The notes under the pieces were generated by a model that saw only the letters and a program-made list of their open reading frames with translations, did not search any database and had not been told where the DNA came from. This document shows, piece by piece, positions 1-6,181 of a stretch of 28,950 bases of DNA. Within the stretch, counting starts at the first letter, position 1. Every line of letters begins with the position of its first letter. The translations under genes were made by a program, and so were the position numbers. The stretch is from a virus, in the IMG/VR virus record IMGVR_UViG_3300029267_001812, positions 1 to 28,950 of that record. One strand, given 5' to 3'.

Positions 1-123
1 GAAGGCGTCAGCGAGAACATTCGTCGCGAGAAGGCGGCGGGTAAATCTCAGAAGCAAGCTGTATCGATAGCAATGTCTGTTAAGCGAGAGGCCGAGAAGA
101 AATCAAGGAAGAAGAAGCGGTAG
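1..123 (+). CDS. Partial 3' end of a small phage protein (KQAxxIA motif)
   Basis: The frame starting at base 1 is open to a TAG at 121-123, so about 40 C-terminal residues of a rightward gene are present and the start lies outside the window. The visible part contains GVSENIRRE, then AGKSQKQAVSIAMS, then a Lys/Arg-rich tail ending RKKKR. The pattern 'S.NI...aGk..KQA.aIA.S' recurs in small basic proteins of phages and prophages of unknown function, and I recognise it only as that family. The tail is strongly basic, suggesting nucleic-acid contact (inference). The gene converges on the leftward scaffold gene, and their stop codons lie in one terminator loop. On a circular map it would be the continuation of the rightward late operon. 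Confidence 0.6.
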   Translation, partial: EGVSENIRREKAAGKSQKQAVSIAMSVKREAEKKSRKKKR

Positions 124-138
124 TAATCACCGCTTCTT
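112..138. terminator. Bidirectional terminator with both stop codons in the loop
   Basis: The arms AAGAAGCGG (112-120) and CCGCTTCTT (130-138) are a perfect 9-bp inverted repeat with a 9-nt loop. The loop carries the TAG of the left-edge rightward gene (121-123) and the TGA of the leftward scaffold gene (127-129). Rightward transcripts run into CTTCTTTTC after the stem. Leftward transcripts have a pyrimidine-rich CTTCTTCTT run. The arms also encode the last residues of both proteins. Position, symmetry and tails fit an intrinsic terminator serving both strands. Confidence 0.75.
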
Positions 139-921
139 TTCTGCCATCATTTCGCGCTGTTTAGCATCTCTCCAGCGTTGAAGCATGGCGTTTTCTTCAG
201 CCTTATTCTCAACGCGCTTGCCAGATAGAACCTCTTTGCGATAAGCTAAACGCTCTTGCTCAACTTCGCTGGATTTCTCAAACCTTTGAACCGCTGCACC
301 GCCTGTCGTGCTTGGTACCGCATCCTTGGCCGGCATCATTAATCGCAATGAATTAAGCGCTTTAAAGTCATCAACCGATTGAACCATGTTGCGCAGTGTC
401 TGCTTGGTAAAAGACTGATTTAACCAGTCGTTTACAGACTTCACCGTCATTGCATCGTTCTCAGTTAATTCCTTGACGGTCTTGGCTTCCAGGTCTTTAG
501 CCGCAGCATCGAGTGCTTCGTTATAAGCCTTGGTTAAATCGGTGAGGCCTTTCTGTGATAAGCCCATCTCTTGAAGCTTGGGGGCCATGGCTCCAATCAG
601 CGGGTCATCTTTGGCAAGCCCTGCATCTTCAAAGTTATAGCCATCTTTCGGCGCACCCCAGCTGCTTCCCATCTTCTTTTGCAAGTGATAGTAAGCTTCG
701 GCTTGTGCGTCAACAGATTTGTATTTGTCTTTTAGAAACCAGTCCGGTTGCTCAGGTTGCTCAGGCTCGCTGGTCGCTGGCTGCTCAGGCTCATCGCTGA
801 ACAGTGTTTGAGATTCTTCTGTAGCTGAACCCCCCGAAGAACTTCCTTGCTCCTCGGGGATGGCTGCAACTTCAGTATCCGACACGCTCTCACCCGTGTC
901 AACTCCTGACTCTTCGCTCAT
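127..921 (-). CDS. Capsid assembly (scaffolding) protein
   Basis: A 264-residue protein. The first ~55 residues are Ser/Glu/Pro-rich and acidic, ending in two PEQPEQP-like repeats. Next comes WFLKDKYKSVDAQAEAYYHL (about residues 61-80), the hallmark opening of podoviral scaffolds, followed by the KMGS..GAPKDGY segment. The rest is charged and helical, ending in a basic tail (EKKR). By analogy with T7 gp9 and relatives it would nucleate procapsid assembly with the coat protein and then leave. The start codon overlaps the upstream gene's stop in an ATGA (918-921), indicating translational coupling. It is the last gene of the leftward operon in the window. Oddly, the coat gene is not adjacent but on the other strand at 16.2 kb. 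Family is recognised from motif and context. Confidence 0.85.
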   Translation of the reverse strand: MSEESGVDTGESVSDTEVAAIPEEQGSSSGGSATEESQTLFSDEPEQPATSEPEQPEQPDWFLKDKYKSVDAQAEAYYHLQKKMGSSWGAPKDGYNFEDAGLAKDDPLIGAMAPKLQEMGLSQKGLTDLTKAYNEALDAAAKDLEAKTVKELTENDAMTVKSVNDWLNQSFTKQTLRNMVQSVDDFKALNSLRLMMPAKDAVPSTTGGAAVQRFEKSSEVEQERLAYRKEVLSGKRVENKAEENAMLQRWRDAKQREMMAEKKR

Positions 922-1163
922 GAATTATCCTTTGGCTTAGCCTTAACAACGTTCACGCCGTGCCTAAAGGCGCGTATCAAATCATTGCGGCCTTCATTAA
1001 AAAAGCCCCAATGTTCCGCTTGTTCTTTTCCAGGAATAATCACGGGCGCATAAAAGAACTGTCGCTCTAAAGCCTCCAAAAACTCTTTGCCCTTTGGATT
1101 AGCTTCAAACAATTCATAGCAATATTGGTGAAATTCTGTTGGTTCCGGTGCTTTCGATGTCAT
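918..1163 (-). CDS. Bbp19-like small phage protein
   Basis: 81 residues between portal and scaffold. It carries the pattern GKEFLEALERQF, then Gly/Pro-containing IIPGKEQ, then FNEGRNDLIRAF. This matches the usual layout of Bbp19-like proteins (Bordetella phage BPP-1), which often sit beside portal genes: a 'G..fL..L...F' helix followed by an 'eG.R.....i' helix. The exact function is unknown; a minor head role is inferred from position. Both ends overlap neighbours by 4 bp (ATGA at 1160-1163 and 918-921), so expression is probably coupled to portal and scaffold. Confidence 0.65.
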   Translation of the reverse strand: MTSKAPEPTEFHQYCYELFEANPKGKEFLEALERQFFYAPVIIPGKEQAEHWGFFNEGRNDLIRAFRHGVNVVKAKPKDNS

Positions 1164-2758
1164 TGCTGGACTCCCTCCTCTACCGCTTCGGCAATTCCCT
1201 GTGCCGTCTCTTGCATCTCTTCTGCGCTCTTGATGTTTTGTAAATCAATGCCCTCGTTCTGCGCCAAAGCCTGGGCCGTTTCAATGGTCTTGAGTGTAGC
1301 GGACGCGATCTCAGGCCCAACCATCGACGCATACGAGTTGTACCATGACAACATATTTTGCGTGTTGAGTCTACCCCGGGAAATCATCAGCGGTGTTTTA
1401 TATCTCAAACCAATAACTTCGCCGTCAAGACTGAGCAACTTGTCTTTAAAAGTGCTGTCTAAATCACCGAAAGTCTCGGGCAGAACTTTGTTAATTAAAA
1501 ACATGATGCGCTTAACAAGCGGGTCAAAGAACTCTCGCTGCAATCGTGGAGCCATCGCTGCAAAGCTTTCGTTAGATTCTTGAAAGCGAATGTTAGCCTC
1601 AGTTGCTGTCATGTCCGGCGACGTGATAGGGCCAAGCGGTGCGGTGTACAAGATGTCATTGATTTGCTGGCGCATATCTGCCACCAACAATTGGCCGAAT
1701 TGAATATTCCCGGCTTGGGGAAATGCTGAAATTGGCCAATTACCCATAATCATTTGAACCGGAATAATTGAACCCGGCTTTGCTTGAAACGTGTCTTGAT
1801 TGTATGCGCTGTCGCTCGCTGCCATATACATGGGGTTAGCTTGGAAAGCCGCGGCTGTTAACTCATCACCGATAGCCTCGTTAGTTGTTGCAGCGGTTGG
1901 CACAGCTTCAAGCGATGGGCCTCTTCCCCTGGATTCTCCAGCAAGTTTGCGGAATCTAAAGATAACCCAAGGCCACGATGCACTTTCAATTTCATAAAGT
2001 ATTTCACCCTTGCTTGTCATCACAACATACTTGTAGCGAGATTTTGGCGATGCGTCGTAGTCAACGTAGCTGCACTCATAGATGTCACACTTCTCGCAAC
2101 TCTCTTTATTTTCCGGCTTCTTTGCCCCCGGCCAGACCTGCTGAATTTGCTCAACTTTCATCTGCATCCAGTCGCGAAACACAGCACTAAAGCCATCCTT
2201 TGCATCAGCTTCAATCATAACTTGTGACACCGGAGCTGTTTCAAACTGCAGCGGATTAGACCGGTCGCCCTCGTTTACCGCGAGAAAACCAGTAGATATT
2301 GATGCATCACTGATTGCCTCTTCAACCGCAACATAGAAATTAGAGGACTCAATTATTTTGAAAAAGCGGTTGGTTATCTTTTGAGTCTCGCGTAACGCTG
2401 CTTGATACAGCTCGCTTGACTCATCGCCAAACATATCGCCGGGCACAAACTCTACCCAATGCTGGCCTTGCGGAACCATGCCAACCATCATCTTATTAAC
2501 AAATCTTCTATGCGCAACGGGCAATGTTAAATCATAAACGTCACCATCTCGCTGCTGGCCGGGTGCAACAGCACCGGCTCTCCCGTGATTAACCCACGGG
2601 TTGTAATTCGGAATGATATAATGATAAGCGTTTTCCAAAAGAGAGCGCCACATATCCATGTCTGACTTAGCATCATTGCGCCGCTTGAGCAATTGCTTAA
2701 CGTCAACCTTCCTGGATTTCTCAATGTTTTTGCTTGCCTTTGTTAAGACATCACTCAT
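1160..2758 (-). CDS. Portal (head-to-tail connector) protein
   Basis: A 532-residue protein with the head-tail connector signature of T7-like portals. The N-terminal helix (about residues 18-45) leads into NAYHYIIPNYNPWV. It is followed by DLTLPVAHRRFVNKMMVGMV and PQGQHWVEFVPGD, which correspond to the conserved 'a...laa.l...l.p....Wf.l' block. The central region has WPWVIFRFRKLAGESRGRGP, a typical '..R.y..geiyGrGp' portal motif, and the C-terminal part has the TATEANIRFQE helix. Twelve copies would form the DNA channel at one capsid vertex and dock terminase and tail. Length matches T7 gp8 (536). It overlaps the genes on both sides by ATGA. It shares an operon with recombination genes rather than with the coat protein. 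Confidence 0.9.
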   Translation of the reverse strand: MSDVLTKASKNIEKSRKVDVKQLLKRRNDAKSDMDMWRSLLENAYHYIIPNYNPWVNHGRAGAVAPGQQRDGDVYDLTLPVAHRRFVNKMMVGMVPQGQHWVEFVPGDMFGDESSELYQAALRETQKITNRFFKIIESSNFYVAVEEAISDASISTGFLAVNEGDRSNPLQFETAPVSQVMIEADAKDGFSAVFRDWMQMKVEQIQQVWPGAKKPENKESCEKCDIYECSYVDYDASPKSRYKYVVMTSKGEILYEIESASWPWVIFRFRKLAGESRGRGPSLEAVPTAATTNEAIGDELTAAAFQANPMYMAASDSAYNQDTFQAKPGSIIPVQMIMGNWPISAFPQAGNIQFGQLLVADMRQQINDILYTAPLGPITSPDMTATEANIRFQESNESFAAMAPRLQREFFDPLVKRIMFLINKVLPETFGDLDSTFKDKLLSLDGEVIGLRYKTPLMISRGRLNTQNMLSWYNSYASMVGPEIASATLKTIETAQALAQNEGIDLQNIKSAEEMQETAQGIAEAVEEGVQQ

Positions 2759-2979
2759 AGACCTGTGCCTCCCTGGCCACCCAATTGATTTGCTGCGAGT
2801 TCAAAGAAGCCGCCTCCGCGCGAGCGCAATGCTCTTTGTAAGATTGTGTTGCTTCGCGCCCCCTCTTGAGATGCTCTATCCCTAAGCATTTGCGTTGTGC
2901 GTCTCAGTTCTTGTGCTTGAATTTCTGCTCGCTCTGCTGCGGCTCTTGCTTCTCTGCGTGCTTGACGTCCTGTATCCAT
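2755..2979 (-). CDS. Small helical head-region protein, unknown function
   Basis: I use the ATG at 2979 (MDTGRQARREAR), giving 74 residues, because GGAG lies 10 nt upstream. The longer in-frame start at 3060 has no comparable site and would double the overlap with the preceding gene. The protein is mostly one Ala/Arg/Glu/Gln-rich amphipathic helix (about residues 5-50), then a GGGFFELAANQLGGQGGTGL tail with a Gly-rich end. Small helical proteins at this place, just before the portal, are common in podoviruses. I do not recognise a named family. Its stop overlaps the portal start in an ATGA, and its start lies within the end of the 172-residue gene. Confidence 0.6.
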   Translation of the reverse strand: MDTGRQARREARAAAERAEIQAQELRRTTQMLRDRASQEGARSNTILQRALRSRGGGFFELAANQLGGQGGTGL

Positions 2980-3422
2980 AGCTGTGTAATCTCCATACCT
3001 TGATGCGTATCTGAAATTAACTTGATGTAAAGTTGCCACGGTGTCCAGACGAATGGCCACGACACTCCGAGCATGTACTTAACTAAGCTAACACATGAAA
3101 GTATAGACGGCCTCAGGATTGTTGGTTCATTGTGCGGCGTGAGCATTATCTTTAGTATTGTGTCACCGGGTTTGTTGATGAGATATTGATTCATTAAGTC
3201 TGCTTCCCAGCGCACCGGGAGTATGTCTATCATGAGATCGAAGCGGTTGGGGTCGATGCAAGTCCAGCCCAGTGGTTGTTTTTCTATTGCAAAGACATGT
3301 TTGAAGCCTGGTGTAAACCATGCGCTTCCAGTGAACTCTGCGCTGTCCTGAAAGATTAAATAGATTTCTCGTTTAAAGTCCGGGGCTTCAAATCGACTGT
3401 GATGATTGTGAGCGTTTCGCAT
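2904..3422 (-). CDS. Head-region protein with His...Cys motif, possible permuted papain-like fold
   Basis: 172 residues. The core is FTPGFKHVFAI (His42), GWTCIDPNRFDLMIDIL (about 52-68), and later SILSCVSLVKYMLGV (Cys110) with FVWTPWQLYIKL (124-135). This 'G..H.fa.......DP....i..l......tCv..vK..LG.....TP..Ly..L' arrangement is familiar to me from proteins near podovirus portals. The order His then Cys, with Cys opening a helix, is that of circularly permuted papain-like (YiiX/LRAT-type) folds. That fold assignment is inference. The C-terminal ~20 residues are Gln/Lys/His-rich and poorly conserved-looking. The start (ATG at 3422) lies within the preceding 65-residue gene and has only a weak GGAT upstream. 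Confidence 0.65.
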   Translation of the reverse strand: MRNAHNHHSRFEAPDFKREIYLIFQDSAEFTGSAWFTPGFKHVFAIEKQPLGWTCIDPNRFDLMIDILPVRWEADLMNQYLINKPGDTILKIMLTPHNEPTILRPSILSCVSLVKYMLGVSWPFVWTPWQLYIKLISDTHQGMEITQLWIQDVKHAEKQEPQQSEQKFKHKN

Positions 3423-3553
3423 GACACATCCGCTGTTTCTGTAATAATATAATCATCGTCCTTGATGATTAACTTGGTTCCTTGCGCGGGACGAACTCTA
3501 CTGTAAAGCTCGTCCACTCTTTTAGCTAGTTTTTTCAGCGAATTTGATTGCAT
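3356..3553 (-). CDS. Small hypothetical phage protein (65 aa)
   Basis: A 65-residue protein beginning with a short helix (LKKLAKRVDELYSRV), followed by a probable beta-rich part (TKLIIKDDDYIITETADVSC). No family recognised. A GGA five bases before the ATG is a weak Shine-Dalgarno. The gene overlaps both neighbours: its start lies inside the end of the 53-residue zinc-ribbon gene and its 3' end overlaps the 172-residue gene by about 67 bp. The long overlap makes it less certain than its neighbours, but the tiling of start and stop codons supports a real coupled gene. Confidence 0.5.
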   Translation of the reverse strand: MQSNSLKKLAKRVDELYSRVRPAQGTKLIIKDDDYIITETADVSCETLTIITVDLKPRTLNEKSI

Positions 3554-3683
3554 CTAAATCCAATTCCTTGAGGCACTTCCTGCACCTCATCTTCACTGCT
3601 TGCTTAATACCGCCTGCAACGCGCCATTCTGTAATAACATATTCATGATCACACTGCTCTGGTTTCTTTTTTGATTCTGCCAT
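3522..3683 (-). CDS. Small zinc-ribbon-like protein (53 aa)
   Basis: Reading leftward from ATG at 3683 to TAA at 3522-3524 gives 53 residues. It contains CDHEYVITEW near the start and MRCRKCLKEL later. Cys11, His13, Cys34 and Cys37 make a C-x-H ... C-x2-C pattern typical of small phage zinc ribbons. GGAAG lies 7 nt before the ATG. The start overlaps the end of recT and the end overlaps the next gene, as elsewhere in this operon. A nucleic-acid or protein-binding role is likely, but the partner is unknown. Confidence 0.65.
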   Translation of the reverse strand: MAESKKKPEQCDHEYVITEWRVAGGIKQAVKMRCRKCLKELDLDAIKFAEKTS

Positions 3684-4437
3684 TGAGTTCTTCCATCATC
3701 CTTTGCCCTTGCGTTGATTCTACTGTCGTTTCGAGTTCTGCGTCAATGTAATCGTCGACAGTGTGTACCCCTGCCTCCATATACTCTTCAGCTGACGCAG
3801 CGTTACGCGCAGTCGAACCCAAAGGCAGGTACTTAACCATTCTTTTCAACACTGTCTTACGAGCCATGGCTTGCCAGTCGGTTACCCAGGGTCCTTTCTT
3901 AGTTCCCCTGATTTTTTCAATGCTTTCTGTGGACATGCGTTCGATCTCTTTGTTACCGTTCGGCAACACGATGATTGCGTACGCGCCGATGGCCGGCTTG
4001 TGCGTGAAAAACCCTGCTTCATGCTTGACTTTTCGTTCGCTACCCAAATCTATATAGAATGTCTCGCCCTCGTGCACGACTTGTGAACACACAGAGGTGT
4101 CCGGGAACTCACGATAAATGAGTTCCAGGTATCCTAGATAGCCGACACAGGGTGTTGCCTCACCTTTGAACGGAAGCAGATAGAATTTCTTTTCATCCGG
4201 GTCGGGCGACAGGCCTAACTTCGCTGCAAAAATCAGAGACTTTGCTATTGACTCTGGCTTGCAGCTCATAAGACTTTGCTTGCCAGACCGATCTTTTTTA
4301 ATCATTGACACGCAGCCGGCAAAGAATTGCTCTCTACTCAACGGGCAATCTTTTGGATACACATAATCAATGCGGCCGCGGACACGTTGCAAATAGTCTG
4401 AAATATCTTGATACTTGTTAACAATCGCGTTAGACAT
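3649..4437 (-). CDS. recT: RecT-family single-strand annealing recombinase
   Basis: 262 residues from the ATG at 4437, chosen because GGAG stands five bases upstream; an in-frame ATG at 4452 lacks this. RecT hallmarks are visible. There is an N-terminal LSREQFFAGCVSMIKKD segment, then SIAKSLIFAAKLGLSPDP and the EKKFYLLPFKGEATPCVGY block matching 'G...ayliPyk.e.....GY.G.ielayR'. The HEGETFYIDLGSERKVKH block and GPWVTDWQAMARKTVLKRM ('W...w..Ma.Kt..r.l.k.lp') follow. It would anneal complementary strands exposed by the adjacent exonuclease. Its start overlaps the exonuclease stop by 8 bp, so the pair is co-translated. It is followed by zinc-ribbon and head genes in one operon. Confidence 0.92.
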   Translation of the reverse strand: MSNAIVNKYQDISDYLQRVRGRIDYVYPKDCPLSREQFFAGCVSMIKKDRSGKQSLMSCKPESIAKSLIFAAKLGLSPDPDEKKFYLLPFKGEATPCVGYLGYLELIYREFPDTSVCSQVVHEGETFYIDLGSERKVKHEAGFFTHKPAIGAYAIIVLPNGNKEIERMSTESIEKIRGTKKGPWVTDWQAMARKTVLKRMVKYLPLGSTARNAASAEEYMEAGVHTVDDYIDAELETTVESTQGQRMMEELNGRIKKETRAV

Positions 4438-5353
4438 ACTCACTCCAATCAATCTTACGGGGGGTGAACTTGATATACTCTGAGGTTTTCAAATACTTTT
4501 TGTGTTCACCGGGGTTATCTTCTTTGAATTTCTTTGCATCAAAACGCTCTGTCTTTACACGAGACACTGATGCCAAGGTACGTTCATTGCCATCCGTCAC
4601 GCTGCTGGCTGTACCAAAACCCAAGATTAAATCTGCTTTGATTGAGTCTGCTTCTTGTTTCAATTCCCTGATTTTTTCTTCGAGTTCGTTGAGTCGCATG
4701 AGCTTTTGAACCTCGTCTTCAGCGGCTTCTCGACTGACTTCTCGTTCCAGCCGGGATTCGAGCTGTAAGATATCTGATACCTGTAGTGGCTCGGGAGCCA
4801 CGTCTGCCAAGACGTTTTCTCTCCAGAATTTTTCTTCAAGCTGCATGAGTGCATCGATGAAGCCCTGGTCTCTCTCAACGATATAGATTCTGAAGTCGCT
4901 CCCGCGGATGAGCACCACAACATATGCTCGATTAGCGTCGGTGACAGCGAGGTAATGTTGGACCTGGCAGTAGTATGTTGGCGGGATTTCGTTTGTTCCT
5001 TCTCCCCAACCTTTGTCGCTTGCTGTGGTTTTAACTTCGACAATTGCGTTTTCGCTGACCACGCGTCCGTCAATATTCGCAGCAGCGTGCGGGTATTTTT
5101 CACATCGAATAAGTCCCTCATCTCTTTTAACCTCACAATCCATTTCATCTTCAAACCACTTTATCAACGCCTCTTCTAATTTGTTTCCAGCTTTAACTGC
5201 GGGCTTGTCAGATATATCCGGCGGTGTCCATCGTCCAGTTTTCTCAGCCCAGAGCTCCACTGGCGTCTTGTAGTTGCTGTATCCGGCAACAACACCCGCG
5301 TCACTTCCGCAGACATAGTCGAGCCTCTCGCTCAATTGTTCTTGTGTTAACAC
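4430..5353 (-). CDS. YqaJ/lambda-exonuclease-type recombination nuclease
   Basis: I start this at GTG 5353 (307 residues), because GAGGAG lies just upstream with about 7 nt spacing; upstream in-frame ATGs at 5368 and 5404 have no such site and the 5404 one lies in the promoter. The PD-(D/E)XK core is clear: VKAGNKLEEALIKWFEDE (the 'G...E' helix), HAAANIDGRV (Asp95), NAIVEVKTT (Glu106, Lys108) and YCQVQHYLAVT (Gln-containing helix). The C-terminal third has a charged coiled-coil-like stretch and the FDAKKFKEDNPGEHKKYL tail seen in YqaJ proteins. It degrades one strand of dsDNA to supply RecT. It is the first gene of the leftward operon and overlaps recT. Confidence 0.9.
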   Translation of the reverse strand: MLTQEQLSERLDYVCGSDAGVVAGYSNYKTPVELWAEKTGRWTPPDISDKPAVKAGNKLEEALIKWFEDEMDCEVKRDEGLIRCEKYPHAAANIDGRVVSENAIVEVKTTASDKGWGEGTNEIPPTYYCQVQHYLAVTDANRAYVVVLIRGSDFRIYIVERDQGFIDALMQLEEKFWRENVLADVAPEPLQVSDILQLESRLEREVSREAAEDEVQKLMRLNELEEKIRELKQEADSIKADLILGFGTASSVTDGNERTLASVSRVKTERFDAKKFKEDNPGEHKKYLKTSEYIKFTPRKIDWSEYV

Positions 5354-5378
5354 GCTAGTACTCCTCATCAAATTGTGG

Positions 5379-5411
5379 TTGCATATTATCACGCAATATT
5401 GCATAATGCAA
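5379..5411. promoter_or_regulatory. Overlapping divergent promoters with 13-bp palindromic operator
   Basis: Rightward: TTGCAT (5379-5384), 17 bp, CATAAT (5402-5407), serving the ribbon-helix-helix gene. Leftward: TTGCAT (complement of 5406-5411), 17 bp, TAATAT (complement of 5383-5388), serving the exonuclease operon. The palindrome TTGCATAATGCAA (5399-5411) covers the rightward -10 and the leftward -35. A second half-site TTGCAT lies 20 bp away, about two helical turns. The same 13-mer, inverted, lies at 12081-12093. An autoregulatory operator for the adjacent ribbon-helix-helix protein is the natural inference. Confidence 0.65.
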
Positions 5412-5435
5412 GCACAATTGAAACGGAGAGAGAAA

Positions 5436-5618
5436 ATGGCATCACAAAATGAAGTTCTTTATTTAAGGGTTCCGTCCAAAGTTAAAAAAGATTTTGAAAA
5501 AAAATGCTTAAAGCTTGGGTGCTCGCAAGCGTTTATTGTGAGGCGCATGATAGAGGAATGGCTGGCGGGTGACTTGCATAAGTCCGGGGGGTGTGATACT
5601 TTCGTGCTCAATAAATAA
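5436..5618 (+). CDS. Ribbon-helix-helix DNA-binding protein (probable repressor)
   Basis: 60 residues from ATG 5436, which follows an ACGGAGAG Shine-Dalgarno; longer in-frame starts run through the promoter region and are rejected. Residues NEVLYLRVPSKVKKDFEKK form a beta strand then helix, and GCSQAFIVRRMIEEWL the second helix, the Arc/MetJ-type ribbon-helix-helix layout. Such dimers bind tandem palindromes. It is the first rightward gene, directly beside the 5379-5411 palindrome and divergent from the exonuclease operon, so it probably represses both promoters and possibly the 12081-12113 promoter (inference). It is followed after 26 bp by a second protein of the same general fold. Confidence 0.75.
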   Translation: MASQNEVLYLRVPSKVKKDFEKKCLKLGCSQAFIVRRMIEEWLAGDLHKSGGCDTFVLNK

Positions 5619-5644
5619 AGTTTACTTATTAACTAGGAAAGATT

Positions 5645-5824
5645 ATGTCAAGAAAAGAAGTTGAACTCACCAAATATGGTCGCCCAAAACTTGAGCGCGG
5701 TCATTTCTTTTTAAGCCAAGATGAAAAGATTAGGCTTATAGAGCTAGCCGAACAAGAAAACATGTCACTCTCAATGCTAACGCGCTTAGCTGTGCGCAAC
5801 GCATTGCGCGAAGGTGCTGTATGA
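5645..5824 (+). CDS. Second ribbon-helix-helix-like small protein
   Basis: ATG 5645 to TGA 5822-5824 gives 59 residues. After a basic N-terminus (KYGRPKLERG) comes HFFLSQDEKIRLIELAEQEN and MSLSMLTRLAVRNALRE, a strand-helix-helix pattern like the Arc family ('..lS.eE...l..lA...g.s.S...R.av...l'). AGGAAAG lies 6-8 nt upstream. Its stop overlaps the start of the next gene in ATGA. The pairing of two such genes may give two repressors with different operators, or an antitoxin-like partner; no toxin is evident beside it. Confidence 0.65.
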   Translation: MSRKEVELTKYGRPKLERGHFFLSQDEKIRLIELAEQENMSLSMLTRLAVRNALREGAV

Positions 5825-5940
5825 TCTCGGCGTTACAACAGATACTGCTTGAGCTTGAAGCTCTCAAGAAACAAAGCGATGCGCATGCACGGATAATTAG
5901 GCAGTTGGTTCAGCAGCTGCCAAGGCAGGAAGCAGCTTGA
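5821..5940 (+). CDS. Small helical protein (39 aa), unknown
   Basis: ATG 5821 overlaps the stop of the previous gene (ATGA), and the frame ends at TGA 5938-5940. The 39-residue product is a single heptad-like helix (SALQQILLELEALKKQSDAH...IIRQLVQQL) with Leu/Ile at regular spacing, suggesting a small coiled coil. No independent Shine-Dalgarno is needed if coupled. The function is unknown; its neighbours suggest a partner of the ribbon-helix-helix proteins. Confidence 0.5.
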   Translation: MISALQQILLELEALKKQSDAHARIIRQLVQQLPRQEAA

Positions 5941-5969
5941 AAAAAAGCAGTTGATCGCAGACAATAAAA

Positions 5970-6015
5970 AACCCCAACAGACGGTCTGATGGGGTTCACA
6001 ACATAACAAGAGGAA
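5970..6015 (+). repeat. Hairpin + Shine-Dalgarno cassette, copy 1
   Basis: The stem AACCCCA (5970-5976) / TGGGGTT (5990-5996) encloses an inner CAGA/TCTG pairing. It is followed by 11 nt and then AAGAGGAA (6008-6015), eight bases before ATG 6023. Copy 2 (6127-6172) repeats stem length, 13-nt interior, 11-nt gap and AAGAGGAA. Read leftward, the hairpin is followed by TTTTTT and could act as an intrinsic terminator for antisense or leftward transcripts. Read rightward there is no T-tract, so a 5' RNA-stabilising or initiation role is more likely. Confidence 0.7.
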
Positions 6016-6022
6016 ATATACT

Positions 6023-6079
6023 ATGTCTAAGCACTTAGTTCAAGCATTCGCGGGTGGCTGGTTATATTATCGTAAATAG
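6023..6079 (+). CDS. Micro-ORF (18 aa) with strong ribosome site
   Basis: ATG 6023 to TAG 6077-6079 encodes MSKHLVQAFAGGWLYYRK. The AAGAGGAA ribosome site eight bases upstream is well placed, and the preceding hairpin cassette is shared with the large gene at 6182. The peptide is aromatic and basic at its end. It may be a leader peptide controlling the downstream gene or a functional micropeptide; sequence alone cannot decide. It could also be the remnant of a duplicated gene start. Confidence 0.4.
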   Translation: MSKHLVQAFAGGWLYYRK

Positions 6080-6126
6080 TCGTGTAACTGATATTGAAAT
6101 AATTTTTGTCAACGTTAGAATAAGAA

Positions 6127-6172
6127 AACCCCGCACTACCACGTAACGGGGTTATCAACGAATCAAGAGGAA
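6127..6172 (+). repeat. Hairpin + Shine-Dalgarno cassette, copy 2
   Basis: The stem AACCCCG (6127-6133) / CGGGGTT (6147-6153) has a 13-nt loop, an 11-nt gap, then AAGAGGAA (6165-6172) and ATG 6182. The offset from copy 1 is 157 bp. The closing pair changes from A:T in copy 1 to G:C here, which is compensatory, while the loop sequence differs completely. Leftward, the hairpin is followed by TTTTC. Confidence 0.7.
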
Positions 6173-6181
6173 TACTACCAC

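Noticed and set aside
1125-1583. A 152-codon rightward open frame opposite the portal gene
   Set aside because: It is antisense to well-supported portal coding sequence, has no ribosome site and its product is Ser/Leu/Cys-rich, as shadows are.
4660-5154. A 164-codon leftward frame inside the exonuclease gene
   Set aside because: It overlaps the YqaJ frame whose catalytic motifs are intact; no ribosome site and a composition typical of an out-of-frame shadow.
5970-5996. Hairpin as a rightward intrinsic terminator
   Set aside because: Rightward it is followed by TTCACAAC, not a T-tract; only the leftward reading has one.
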